Positions 1 through 5,456 of a stretch of 6,009 nt of DNA are shown here, piece after piece. The notes below the pieces were generated by a model. It saw nothing but the letters and a program-made list of their open reading frames with translations. It had not been told where the DNA came from and made no database searches. The position numbers and the translations under genes were made by a program. Position 1 is the stretch's first letter, and every line of letters begins with the position of its first letter. Source of the DNA: Paracoccus sp. (in: a-proteobacteria) (GTDB lineage: Bacteria; Pseudomonadota; Alphaproteobacteria; Rhodobacterales; Rhodobacteraceae); assembly GCA_018056045.1 (NCBI GenBank), contig JAGPGI010000181.1:1-6009 (forward strand), written 5' to 3'.

Positions 1-111
1 TTCTACGGCGTCACCGCCTCGGCGCGGGCCAGTTTCGGCATGTACAACACCCTGGCCGAGGTGGACGCGCTGATCGACGGCCTTGGCTTTTGCCGCGAGC
101 TTTTCGCCTGA
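1..111 (+). CDS. sufS: SufS-type cysteine desulfurase, C-terminal end (partial)
   Basis: Only the last 36 codons and the TGA stop are in the window; the gene enters from the left edge. The visible peptide contains RASFGMYNTLAEVDALIDGL, which matches the C-terminal end of class V aminotransferase-fold cysteine desulfurases of the SufS/Csd group, where an RASF-x-x-YNT segment is followed by a helix ending the protein. Family knowledge: SufS is a cytoplasmic PLP enzyme that takes sulfur from cysteine and hands it to SufE/SufU for Fe-S cluster assembly by SufBCD. The PLP lysine and catalytic cysteine lie outside the window, so activity cannot be judged. A related class V aminotransferase such as CsdA is the main alternative. 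No strong intrinsic terminator follows; only a 5-bp stem (113-117 with 135-139) is visible before the tRNA. Confidence 0.75.
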   Translation, partial: FYGVTASARASFGMYNTLAEVDALIDGLGFCRELFA

Positions 112-180
112 TCCCCATTGCAGACCCGCGCGTTTGGGGCTAATCAGCGGGGGCTGCGGGTGATGCCTGCGGCCTGATGC

Positions 181-257
181 GGTCCCATAGCTCAGCTGGA
201 TAGAGCGCTACCCTCCGAAGGTAGAGGCCACACGTTCGAATCGTGTTGGGACCGCCA
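181..257 (+). tRNA. tRNA-Arg (anticodon CCG)
   Basis: A full cloverleaf can be folded by eye. The 7-bp acceptor stem pairs 181-187 (GGTCCCA) with 247-253 (TGGGACC), followed by discriminator G254 and an encoded CCA at 255-257. The anticodon stem pairs 208-212 (CTACC) with 220-224 (GGTAG) around the 7-base loop CTCCGAA, which places anticodon CCG at 215-217, reading the arginine codon CGG. The D arm carries AGCTCAGCTGGATAGAGC and the T arm the usual GTTCGAATC core. It follows the sufS end by 69 bases in the same direction. All stems look intact, so it should be functional. The 3' ends of tRNA-Arg genes are frequent integration sites, but I see no integrase gene and no second copy of the tRNA 3' end in the window. 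Confidence 0.96.
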
Positions 258-416
258 CTTTATTGATCAAAAACGGAAATCCCGACCTTTTCTGAGCGTT
301 CTCCTGCGTGGTTTTCCCTGGGAACTGCGACAGTTTGCCGCCATTCCCGAGCAGGGGGCGGGGGTGCACAACCTGCGCGCGATGCTGCGAATTCCGGCGG
401 CGGGCCAACCTGCTGT

Positions 417-435
417 AATGCAACGGGAATGCAAC
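417..435 (+). repeat. Tandem 8-bp direct repeat, AATGCAAC x2
   Basis: AATGCAAC at 417-424 recurs exactly at 428-435, separated by GGG, giving an 11-bp period, close to one DNA helical turn. The pair sits about 35 bases upstream of the candidate -35 element at 470. Two identical half-sites on the same DNA face are typical of activator or response-regulator binding sites. No specific regulator can be named, and a pair this short could arise by chance. Confidence 0.35.
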
Positions 436-469
436 ACCCAGATATATCCATATAGTCTTTCTGGTCAGA

Positions 470-498
470 TTTACTTCATTTTTTGATAGCGCTATACA
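470..498 (+). promoter_or_regulatory. Candidate promoter of the RTX gene, with overlapping palindrome
   Basis: TTTACT (470-475) and TATACA (493-498) each match the sigma-70-type consensus at four of six positions and are separated by exactly 17 bases. The start point would be near 505, leaving a leader of about 37 bases before the ATG at 542. A perfect 10-bp palindrome, ATAGCGCTAT at 486-495, overlaps the spacer and the first bases of the -10 element, the position where a repressor operator would block polymerase. This is a reading of short motifs by eye; another promoter in this AT-rich stretch is possible. Confidence 0.4.
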
Positions 499-526
499 AC
501 CCGCGAATGTAACTGCGCGCATCTTT

Positions 527-531
527 GAGGA
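527..531 (+). promoter_or_regulatory. Ribosome binding site of the RTX gene
   Basis: GAGGA at 527-531 lies 10 bases before the ATG at 542 and supports that start. The encoded protein begins with RTX repeat sequence almost at once (first unit at residue 9), so no upstream extension is needed. An ATG at 525 in another frame lies on top of this site and gives no credible protein. Confidence 0.6.
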
Positions 532-541
532 TAGCTGATTC

Positions 542-2626
542 ATGGCAGTATTTCCTGGTACCTCCGGCAACGACACTTACGGTGGCACACCGGACGCGGA
601 TTCGATTTCCGGTCAGGGCGGTAACGATACCCTTGGCGGGGCTGCGGGCGACGACATCATTGATGGTGGGACCGGCAATGACAACCTCGATGGCAGTCTG
701 GGCAATGATATCCTGATCGGCGGCCTTGGCACCGATTCCATTCTTGGCGGCGATGGCCGCGACACCATCGATGCCGGGATCGAGAACGACACCGTCGATG
801 GCGGTGGCAATGCCGACAGCATCAATGCCGGCGATGGCCTCAATGTGGTCTGGGGCGGTGGCGGCCATGACACGATCTCTGCGGGCAGCGGGAACGACAC
901 GATCGACGGCGGCTCGAACAATGACGTCATCAATGCCGGCCAGGGCAGCAATACCATCTATGGCGGCAGCGGCCATGACACGATCACCACGGGCGATTCC
1001 GCCGATCTGATCTATGGCGACAAGAATCCGGCCTCGACGATTCCCGGCGGCAGCTTCGACTATCAGGGCTATGTCTGGCCAACGAACTTCGCCGATCCGG
1101 GCAACTTTCCCGGTAACCACTACGGCAATATCAACATCACCGGCGCGCCGATCACCATCACCTTCAAGGATGACGACAACTTCCTGAGGACCGATGGCAT
1201 CGGGGCCAACAACGATACATTCAACGAGCCGAACCAGATCGTCGTCATCAATGGCGTCGAATATGCGGTCCTGCTGGAACAGATCATCACTTATGAGGAT
1301 CAGAACGGGAACAGGTATCGTTTCCTGCAATGCGACTATAATTACGAGGCCATCACTACCCCCGTCACGGCTGCTCAGAGCGATCCCCACGAGCAGGGCG
1401 GTCTGGTCGTGTTCCTGTCCTCGATTCCGCCCGGCCTGCCTGCGCCGGTGGGGGCGGGGGTGGCGAATCCCATCCGGCTGACGGTGGTGCCGAACACGAT
1501 CGATACCATCAGCGATCATGAATATGATGCGAATTACAACGACTCGATCATCAGCGGCGCCGGCGCGGATATCATCTACGGCCAGCAGGGCAATGACACC
1601 ATCGATTCCGGTGCCGACAACGACACGGTCGATGGCGGTATCGGCGACGACGTCATCACCGGCGGAGCCGGGCTGGACCGGCTGCTGGGCGATGCCGGCG
1701 ATGACACCATCAACGGTGGCGCTGAAGCCGATTACGTCGATGGCGGGCTGGGCAACGACTTGATCCTGGGCGGCGCCGGCAGGGACAACCTGATCGGTGG
1801 CGAGGGCAATGACACCATCGACGGCGGCACCGAGGACGACACCATCGACGGCGGTGCCGGCAACGATTCTCTGCTGGGGGGCACCGGGCTCGACAGCCTG
1901 ACCGGGGGCGCCGGCAATGACACCCTGCGCGGCGAGGGGGACAATGACGGCCTCTTCGGCGGCGATGGCGACGATCTGATCGAGGGTGGTGGCGGCAACG
2001 ACAACATCTATGGTGATGGCGGCAACGACAGCATCCTGGGCGGCGACAACGATGACGTCATCTATGGCGGCATCGGCGATGACACCATCGATGGCGGCGA
2101 CGTCGCGGATTATATCGATGGCGGCGAGGGTGCCGACAGCATCCTCGGCGGCACGGGCGGCGATCAGATCCTGGGTGGTGCGGGCAACGACATCATCGAT
2201 GGCGGCGCTGACAGCGACACGATCAACGGCGACGCCGGCAATGACAGCATTCTGGGCGGCGATGGCAATGATCACATCCGGGCCGGGGCCGACAACGACA
2301 CCGTTCTGGGCGGCATCGGCTCGGATCACATCAACGGCGAGGCTGGCAACGATTCCCTGTCGGGTGGCGACGGTCAGGACACCGTGTTCGGTGGTGCCGG
2401 CAACGATACGCTGGATGGCGGAGGCGGCATCGACCGGATGGATGGCGGCACCGGCAACGACTCGCTGACCGCTGGCCTCGGCGATATCGTTCTTGGCGGT
2501 GACGACGAGGATACCTTCCTGCTGAGCACCGTCGACGGCGGCAGCGGCATTTTACGGTGGATGGCAATACGGGCGCATCGGCAGGCTCGCGCGACTATGA
2601 CCAGATCATTCTGGGCGATGGGCTGA
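542..2626 (+). CDS. RTX (hemolysin-type) calcium-binding repeat protein, N-terminal part of a frameshifted RTX-Hint gene
   Basis: As read, this frame gives 694 residues. There is no Sec signal peptide. Residues 9-161 are 17 uninterrupted RTX nonapeptides of the GGxGxDxxU type. Residues about 162-331 form a non-repeat, probably beta-rich domain with features such as TFKDDDN, INGVEYAV and a GNRYR turn. Residues 332-646 are 35 further nonapeptides in perfect register. Each pair of units folds into a calcium-binding parallel beta roll in known RTX proteins, which are exported unfolded by type I secretion and fold in calcium-rich surroundings. The first 646 residues hold only two lysines (161 and 209) and one cysteine (264), as expected for a very acidic exported protein. 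The coherent sequence ends at Ile670; the last 24 residues (LRWMAIRAHRQ onward) are out-of-frame translation after a base loss at the T run 2550-2553. The true continuation is the Hint-encoding frame to 3375. No transporter (HlyB/HlyD/TolC type) gene is adjacent. The role, perhaps surface layer, adhesion or enzyme scaffold, is unknown. Confidence 0.85.
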   Translation: MAVFPGTSGNDTYGGTPDADSISGQGGNDTLGGAAGDDIIDGGTGNDNLDGSLGNDILIGGLGTDSILGGDGRDTIDAGIENDTVDGGGNADSINAGDGLNVVWGGGGHDTISAGSGNDTIDGGSNNDVINAGQGSNTIYGGSGHDTITTGDSADLIYGDKNPASTIPGGSFDYQGYVWPTNFADPGNFPGNHYGNINITGAPITITFKDDDNFLRTDGIGANNDTFNEPNQIVVINGVEYAVLLEQIITYEDQNGNRYRFLQCDYNYEAITTPVTAAQSDPHEQGGLVVFLSSIPPGLPAPVGAGVANPIRLTVVPNTIDTISDHEYDANYNDSIISGAGADIIYGQQGNDTIDSGADNDTVDGGIGDDVITGGAGLDRLLGDAGDDTINGGAEADYVDGGLGNDLILGGAGRDNLIGGEGNDTIDGGTEDDTIDGGAGNDSLLGGTGLDSLTGGAGNDTLRGEGDNDGLFGGDGDDLIEGGGGNDNIYGDGGNDSILGGDNDDVIYGGIGDDTIDGGDVADYIDGGEGADSILGGTGGDQILGGAGNDIIDGGADSDTINGDAGNDSILGGDGNDHIRAGADNDTVLGGIGSDHINGEAGNDSLSGGDGQDTVFGGAGNDTLDGGGGIDRMDGGTGNDSLTAGLGDIVLGGDDEDTFLLSTVDGGSGILRWMAIRAHRQARATMTRSFWAMG
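566..1024 (+). repeat. First RTX array: 17 x 27-bp coding units
   Basis: Residues 9-161 of the RTX protein divide into 17 nine-residue units without a single insertion or deletion, each centred on a GxD or related triplet (GND, GDD, GTD, GRD, GHD). At DNA level the period is 27 bp with diverged codons, so this is an old array held by selection on protein structure and not a fresh tandem duplication. Two units lack the central Asp (GLN and GSN around residues 99-101 and 135-137), which may weaken calcium binding there. Confidence 0.85.
1535..2479 (+). repeat. Second RTX array: 35 x 27-bp coding units
   Basis: Residues 332-646 split into 35 nine-residue units in strict register, most reading GND, GDD, GAD or DND followed by a hydrophobic pair and a glycine pair. 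Short DNA stretches such as GGCAATGACACCATCGA recur, but no two whole units looked identical. The register breaks at residue 647 (GDIVLGGDDED), which marks the end of the beta roll and the move into the linker before the Hint domain. The array also leaves a long open frame on the opposite strand, explained by the repeated Gly/Asp codons. Confidence 0.85.
2549..2554 (+). other. Frameshift site inside the RTX-Hint gene
   Basis: Upstream, codons from 2531 read TVDGGSGI in the RTX frame. Downstream, from the TTT at 2551, the next frame reads FTVDGNTGASAGSRDYDQII and continues without a stop to the Hint domain. The two frames meet in the four-T run 2550-2553, where a fifth T would join them. The zero-frame codons ATT-TTA do not form a good -1 slippery heptamer (the P-site pairing would be lost), and I see no strong stem-loop just downstream. 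A real single-base deletion or a homopolymer sequencing error is therefore more likely than programmed frameshifting. Confidence 0.8.
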
Positions 2627-3375
2627 CCCGGGTGGGGGGCACGCTGACCCAGACGCTGGATGCGGATGGCGATTCCTATTCCGGTTCGTTCCAGGTGCGC
2701 GATGCCGCTGGCAACCTGCATACCGTGAACTTCTCCGAGATCGAAGCGCCCATCCCGATCTGCTTCGTGCGCGGCAGCATGATCGAGACCATGGCCGGCC
2801 TTCGCCCGGTCGAGGATCTGCGCGCCGGCGACATGATCCGGACCCGGGACAATGGCTACAAGCCGATCTCGTGGATCGGCTCGCGCGCCTTCCTGAACGA
2901 CCGCAGCGAAAAGCTGCAGCGCATCAGCCCGATCCGCATCTCGGCGGGCGCGCTGGGGCAGGGGATTCCGGTGCGGGATCTGTATCTGTCGCCGCAACAC
3001 CGGGTTCTGGTCCGCTCGCGCATCGCCGAGCGCATGTTCGGCCAGTCCGAGGTTCTGGTCGCGGTCAAGCATCTGCTGGCGCTGCCGGCGATCGAGCAGG
3101 TCATGGATTTCGGCGAGGTCGAATATTTCCACATCCTCTTTGACCAGCACGAGATTGTCTATGCCGACGGGCTCGAGGCCGAGTCGCTCTTTACCGGTCC
3201 CGAGGCGCTGAAGTCGCTGTCGCCGGAGGCGGTGGCTGAGATCCTGACGATCTTCCCGGAACTGGCCGAGATGACCCCCGAGGCGGCTACCCCGCCGGCA
3301 CGGTTCATTCCCAAGGGCAAGCTGGCCCGCCAATTGGCGCAGCGCCATCACAAGAACGGCGTCCCGCTGCAATAA
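2557..3375 (+). CDS. Hint (hedgehog/intein-like) domain protein, C-terminal part of the frameshifted RTX-Hint gene
   Basis: From the first possible start (GTG 2557) this gives 272 residues, but no ribosome binding site precedes it, so it is best seen as the tail of the gene beginning at 542; joined, the product has about 944 residues. Residues about 1-68 (joined 671-740) are a linker ending in NFSEIEAPIPI. The Hint_2-type domain begins at the candidate nucleophile Cys69 (joined 741) in CFVRGSMIETMAG, followed by PVEDLRAGDMIRTRDNG. The block-B equivalent is LYLSPQHRVLV (His, joined 820), aligning with the TxxH motif of hedgehog Hint domains with Ser for Thr. The segment YFHILFDQHEIVYADGLEAES (first residue, joined 862) is the conserved closing strand pair. 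A charged tail follows and ends in NGVPLQ. Family knowledge: Hint domains catalyse N-S acyl shift and self-cleavage at the first Cys. No C-extein Asn or C-terminal splicing motif is seen, so cleavage, not splicing, would be expected; activity is inferred. A type I secretion signal may lie in the C-terminal tail. Confidence 0.82.
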   Translation: MDGNTGASAGSRDYDQIILGDGLTRVGGTLTQTLDADGDSYSGSFQVRDAAGNLHTVNFSEIEAPIPICFVRGSMIETMAGLRPVEDLRAGDMIRTRDNGYKPISWIGSRAFLNDRSEKLQRISPIRISAGALGQGIPVRDLYLSPQHRVLVRSRIAERMFGQSEVLVAVKHLLALPAIEQVMDFGEVEYFHILFDQHEIVYADGLEAESLFTGPEALKSLSPEAVAEILTIFPELAEMTPEAATPPARFIPKGKLARQLAQRHHKNGVPLQ

Positions 3376-3391
3376 GCGGGCCGCGCATTGA

Positions 3392-3443
3392 CCGATCGGC
3401 AGCCCCCGGGTGTGCGCCAGCACCCCCGGGGGTTCCGAATCGG
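3392..3443 (+). terminator. Long imperfect hairpin after the RTX-Hint gene
   Basis: The outer stem pairs CCGATCGG (3392-3399) with CCGAATCGG (3435-3443), with one bulged A. The inner stem pairs CCCCCGGGTG (3403-3412) with CACCCCCGGGGG (3421-3432), with two bulged bases, around an 8-base loop. It begins 16 bases after the RTX-Hint stop and ends 86 bases before dusA. Position and strength suit transcription termination or 3' mRNA protection. There is no U tract, so a classical intrinsic terminator is not proven. The arms also contain the self-palindromes CCGATCGG and CCCCCGGGGG. Confidence 0.5.
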
Positions 3444-3497
3444 GCGCTCACCCTGTAGCAACGCCGCGCGCAAGCTCTGGAAATCCGGGCAGTGACG

Positions 3498-3503
3498 TAT
3501 CAT
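3498..3503 (+). promoter_or_regulatory. Candidate -10 element of dusA
   Basis: TATCAT at 3498-3503 matches five of six bases of a sigma-70-type -10 element and would start transcription near 3510, just before the ribosome binding site. No convincing -35 hexamer lies 16-18 bases upstream. The hairpin at 3392-3443 suggests that dusA needs its own promoter, which is the main support. Confidence 0.25.
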
Positions 3504-3517
3504 GTGCGGATTGTGGC

Positions 3518-3522
3518 AAAGG
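3518..3522 (+). promoter_or_regulatory. Ribosome binding site of dusA
   Basis: AAAGG at 3518-3522 lies 7 bases before the ATG at 3530. It decides the start: the same frame is open back to a GTG at 3410, but that codon lies inside the hairpin and the extra 40 residues match nothing expected in DusA. Confidence 0.5.
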
Positions 3523-3529
3523 CCGGGAA

Positions 3530-4534
3530 ATGGGTGACGAAAGATCAGATATAGTCACGGCCGCGCGCCTCTCGGTCGCGCCGATGATGGACTGGACCGA
3601 CCCGGCCTGTCGTGGCTTTCACCGGCTGCTGTCGCGCCGGGCGCTGCTTTATACCGAAATGGTTACCGCCCCGGCCGTCATCCATGGCGACCGCGCGCGG
3701 CTTCTGGATTTCGACGCGGCCCAGCATCCGCTGGCCTTGCAACTGGGCGGCTCCGAGCCGGCCCAGCTGGCCGAGGCGACCCGGATCGGCGCCGATTGGG
3801 GCTATGACGAGATCAACCTGAATGTCGGCTGCCCCAGCGACCGCGTTCAGTCGGGCTGCTTCGGCGCGGTTCTGATGACCCGGCCCGAACTGGTCGCGGA
3901 ATGCGTCTCGGCGATGATTGCGGCGAGCCCGGTCGAGGTCACGGTGAAATGCCGCATCGGCGTCGATGAGCAGGATCCCGAAGCCGTGCTGCCCGATTTC
4001 TTGCGCCGCATGCGCGAGGCCGGGATCCGCCGCATTGCCATCCATGCCCGCAAGGCCTGGCTGCAGGGCCTGTCGCCGCGCGAAAACCGCGAAATCCCGC
4101 CGCTGGATTATCCGCTGGTCCATCGCATGAAGGTAGAATTTCCCGACCTGCACCTGTCGGTGAATGGCGGCATTGCCTCGCTCGCGCAGGTGCGCGAGCA
4201 TCTGGGCGCCATGGATGGCGTCATGGTCGGGCGCGCCGCCTATCATCAGCCCTGGGACATTCTGGGCGAGGCCGACCGGCTTTGGGGCGAGACCCCGCCC
4301 TTTGCCGATCCGGTCGAGGCGGCCGGGGCCATGCGCCCGCGGATCGCGGCGCATCTGGCGCAAGGCGGGCGGCTGCACCAGATCACCCGACATATGCTCG
4401 GCCTGTTTCACGGTCGCCCCGGCGCGCGCGGCTGGCGGCGGCAATTGTCCGAGGGCGCGTCGCGCGCCACCGACAGCGCGAGCGCGCTGGCTGTCTATGA
4501 CGCCGCGCTGGCCGAGGTCATGGCTCCGGCCTGA
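3530..4534 (+). CDS. dusA: tRNA-dihydrouridine(20/20a) synthase DusA
   Basis: The product of 334 residues has the usual length of DusA. It uses FMN and NADPH to reduce uridine to dihydrouridine in the tRNA D loop (positions 20 and 20a in E. coli), in the cytoplasm. An FMN-binding TIM barrel begins with LSVAPMMDWTD (residues 14-24). EINLNVGCPSDRV (94-106) holds the conserved cysteine, Cys101, that protonates the substrate. TVKCRIG has the conserved Lys140. IHARKAWLQGLSPRENREIP (171-190) is the hallmark of the DusA subgroup, as opposed to DusB or DusC. VNGGI (211-215) and VGRAAY (233-238) bind the FMN phosphate. A helical RNA-binding C-terminal domain follows (about 255-334). All key residues are present. 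ATG 3530 is chosen because the family N terminus begins shortly before the APMMD motif and a ribosome binding site precedes it. Its 3' end overlaps the convergent kinase-like gene by 17 bp, with no terminator between them. Confidence 0.95.
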   Translation: MGDERSDIVTAARLSVAPMMDWTDPACRGFHRLLSRRALLYTEMVTAPAVIHGDRARLLDFDAAQHPLALQLGGSEPAQLAEATRIGADWGYDEINLNVGCPSDRVQSGCFGAVLMTRPELVAECVSAMIAASPVEVTVKCRIGVDEQDPEAVLPDFLRRMREAGIRRIAIHARKAWLQGLSPRENREIPPLDYPLVHRMKVEFPDLHLSVNGGIASLAQVREHLGAMDGVMVGRAAYHQPWDILGEADRLWGETPPFADPVEAAGAMRPRIAAHLAQGGRLHQITRHMLGLFHGRPGARGWRRQLSEGASRATDSASALAVYDAALAEVMAPA

Positions 4535-5456
4535 GCGCCCAATCCCGCAGACATCGCGCCAGCGCCTGCCGGCGGAGAGGCTGGCGGGCGGTGTCCAGAT
4601 AGACCTCCAGCGCCATGACGCCGATCATGAAGCGCAGGATCGGCAGTTGATCGGCGCCGATCAGGCCCGGCGTTGCCGCCAATGCGGCGTGCTCCGTGGC
4701 GGCGATGCCGTTCAGGGTCTCGCGGGCGGGCCGCTTGCGCCGGCTTTCCAGCCAGACCAGCAGTCGGGCCATGTCGCGGGTGATCGGGACGCTCGCGCGG
4801 TGGTGCATGTCGATGCCGGTCAACCGCGAGGGGGTGACGGATTCGTCCAGAAACAGATTGTCCGGGGTCAGGTCGCCATGTGCTGTGGCGCGCTCGACGC
4901 TGATGCCGCGCAGCGGCTCGGCCTCGGTCCGCATTCGCGCCATATGCGCCGCCACCAGCGCCTGATCGGCCCATTCCGGCAGGCCGCCGGCAAGGCGCTG
5001 ATCGAGCGTCCCCAGCCAGTAAAGCGCGCCAAATGTGCCAAGCTCGCGGCTGTCGCGGCACAGATGCTCCAGCCACTGGCCGGCGCGGCCGACAAGCGCC
5101 GCGCGCCGCGACGATCTGGCCCGCAAAAGTAGCGCCGAGAGCGCATGACCGGGCGCGGCTTCGGTGACGATGACGCCATGTTCGGGCAGGACCAGCACGG
5201 GCAGGGCGACGCCGTCCGCTCCCTGCCCGAGAATGCCCGCCGCCTCATGCAGCCTTGCAGCGGCGGCCAGCACCATCGCCGCCGGATCGCCAGCGTGGAA
5301 CTGCTTGAGAAAGGCCCGCCGGCCATTCAGGCGGATCTCGCAGACCAGCCGCTTGGCGATGTCGCGGTGCAGATGCAGGAACTCGGCCCCGGCAAGCTCG
5401 GGCAGGGCCGCCAGCGCCACAAGGGGATCAGGTGCGTTCGGCAGCTTTCGCCTCAT
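4518..5456 (-). CDS. APH-like phosphotransferase family protein, substrate unknown
   Basis: The product of 312 residues has the protein-kinase-like fold of the aminoglycoside phosphotransferase (APH, PF01636) family. RRAFLKQFHAGD (46-57) carries the likely ATP-binding Lys51 of the N-lobe. GVIVTEAAPGHAL (94-106) looks like the hinge. AHGDLTPDNLFL (192-203) is the catalytic loop with Asp195 as base and Asn200 for metal. LTGIDMHH (212-219) gives the metal-binding Asp216 in the DFG-equivalent position. The motifs are intact, so it should be an active kinase, but the family covers sugars, choline, fructosamine, antibiotics and lipids, and nothing here picks the substrate. The ATG at 5456 overlaps the end of mazG by 29 bases, with only a weak TTTGGG before it. 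A GTG at 5420, 8 bases past the mazG stop, is the alternative start. The frame is also open upstream to 5558, but that would run deep inside mazG with non-family sequence. It is probably co-transcribed and translationally coupled with mazG. Confidence 0.75.
   Translation of the reverse strand: MRRKLPNAPDPLVALAALPELAGAEFLHLHRDIAKRLVCEIRLNGRRAFLKQFHAGDPAAMVLAAAARLHEAAGILGQGADGVALPVLVLPEHGVIVTEAAPGHALSALLLRARSSRRAALVGRAGQWLEHLCRDSRELGTFGALYWLGTLDQRLAGGLPEWADQALVAAHMARMRTEAEPLRGISVERATAHGDLTPDNLFLDESVTPSRLTGIDMHHRASVPITRDMARLLVWLESRRKRPARETLNGIAATEHAALAATPGLIGADQLPILRFMIGVMALEVYLDTARQPLRRQALARCLRDWALRPEP

Larger units (their letters stand above)
258..541. other. Gene-free region between tRNA-Arg and the RTX gene
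   Basis: No open frame on either strand here gives a recognisable protein; a minus-strand frame running through it is partly antisense to the tRNA and has no familiar motif. The left part (about 258-415) is mixed in composition, with a G-rich patch near 351-364 and no clear tRNA terminator: the only candidate is a short CGG/CCG stem near 270-290 followed by TTTTC. The right part (about 416-500) is clearly more AT-rich than the rest of the window and holds the direct repeats at 417-435, a candidate promoter at 470-498 and the palindrome at 486-495. That fits a leader and control region for the RTX gene. Confidence 0.6.

Noticed and set aside
118..146. Possible tRNA promoter TTGCAG (118-123) with TAATCA (141-146), spacer 17
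   Set aside because: The hexamers match the consensus at only three and two of six positions; the tRNA could equally be read from the sufS transcript.
181..257. tRNA-Arg as an attachment site of an integrated island carrying the RTX gene
   Set aside because: No integrase, no repeat of the tRNA 3' end and no other mobile gene is present in the window, so there is no direct support.
476..2329. A 617-codon open frame on the minus strand opposite the RTX arrays
   Set aside because: Its sequence is a monotonous AAIDxVI-type pattern, exactly what the complement of repeated Gly/Asp codons gives. It has no domain, and the plus strand is a clear RTX protein.
2549..2555. Programmed -1 frameshifting as the cause of the RTX/Hint split
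   Set aside because: The codons ATT-TTA do not allow re-pairing in both sites and no strong downstream stem was seen. It was kept only as a remote option beside mutation or sequencing error.
2374..3423. A 349-codon open frame on the minus strand opposite the Hint region
   Set aside because: It is arginine- and histidine-rich with no recognisable motif; the plus-strand Hint domain explains the constraint, and high GC keeps antisense frames open.
3410..3529. A longer N terminus for dusA starting at GTG 3410
   Set aside because: The codon is inside the hairpin loop region, has no ribosome binding site, and the extra 40 residues do not resemble DusA; ATG 3530 has a well-placed AAAGG.
4164..5132. 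A 322-codon plus-strand frame crossing from dusA into the phosphotransferase gene
   Set aside because: It is out of frame with dusA and antisense to the kinase gene; the composition is typical of a GC-rich shadow frame and there is no motif.
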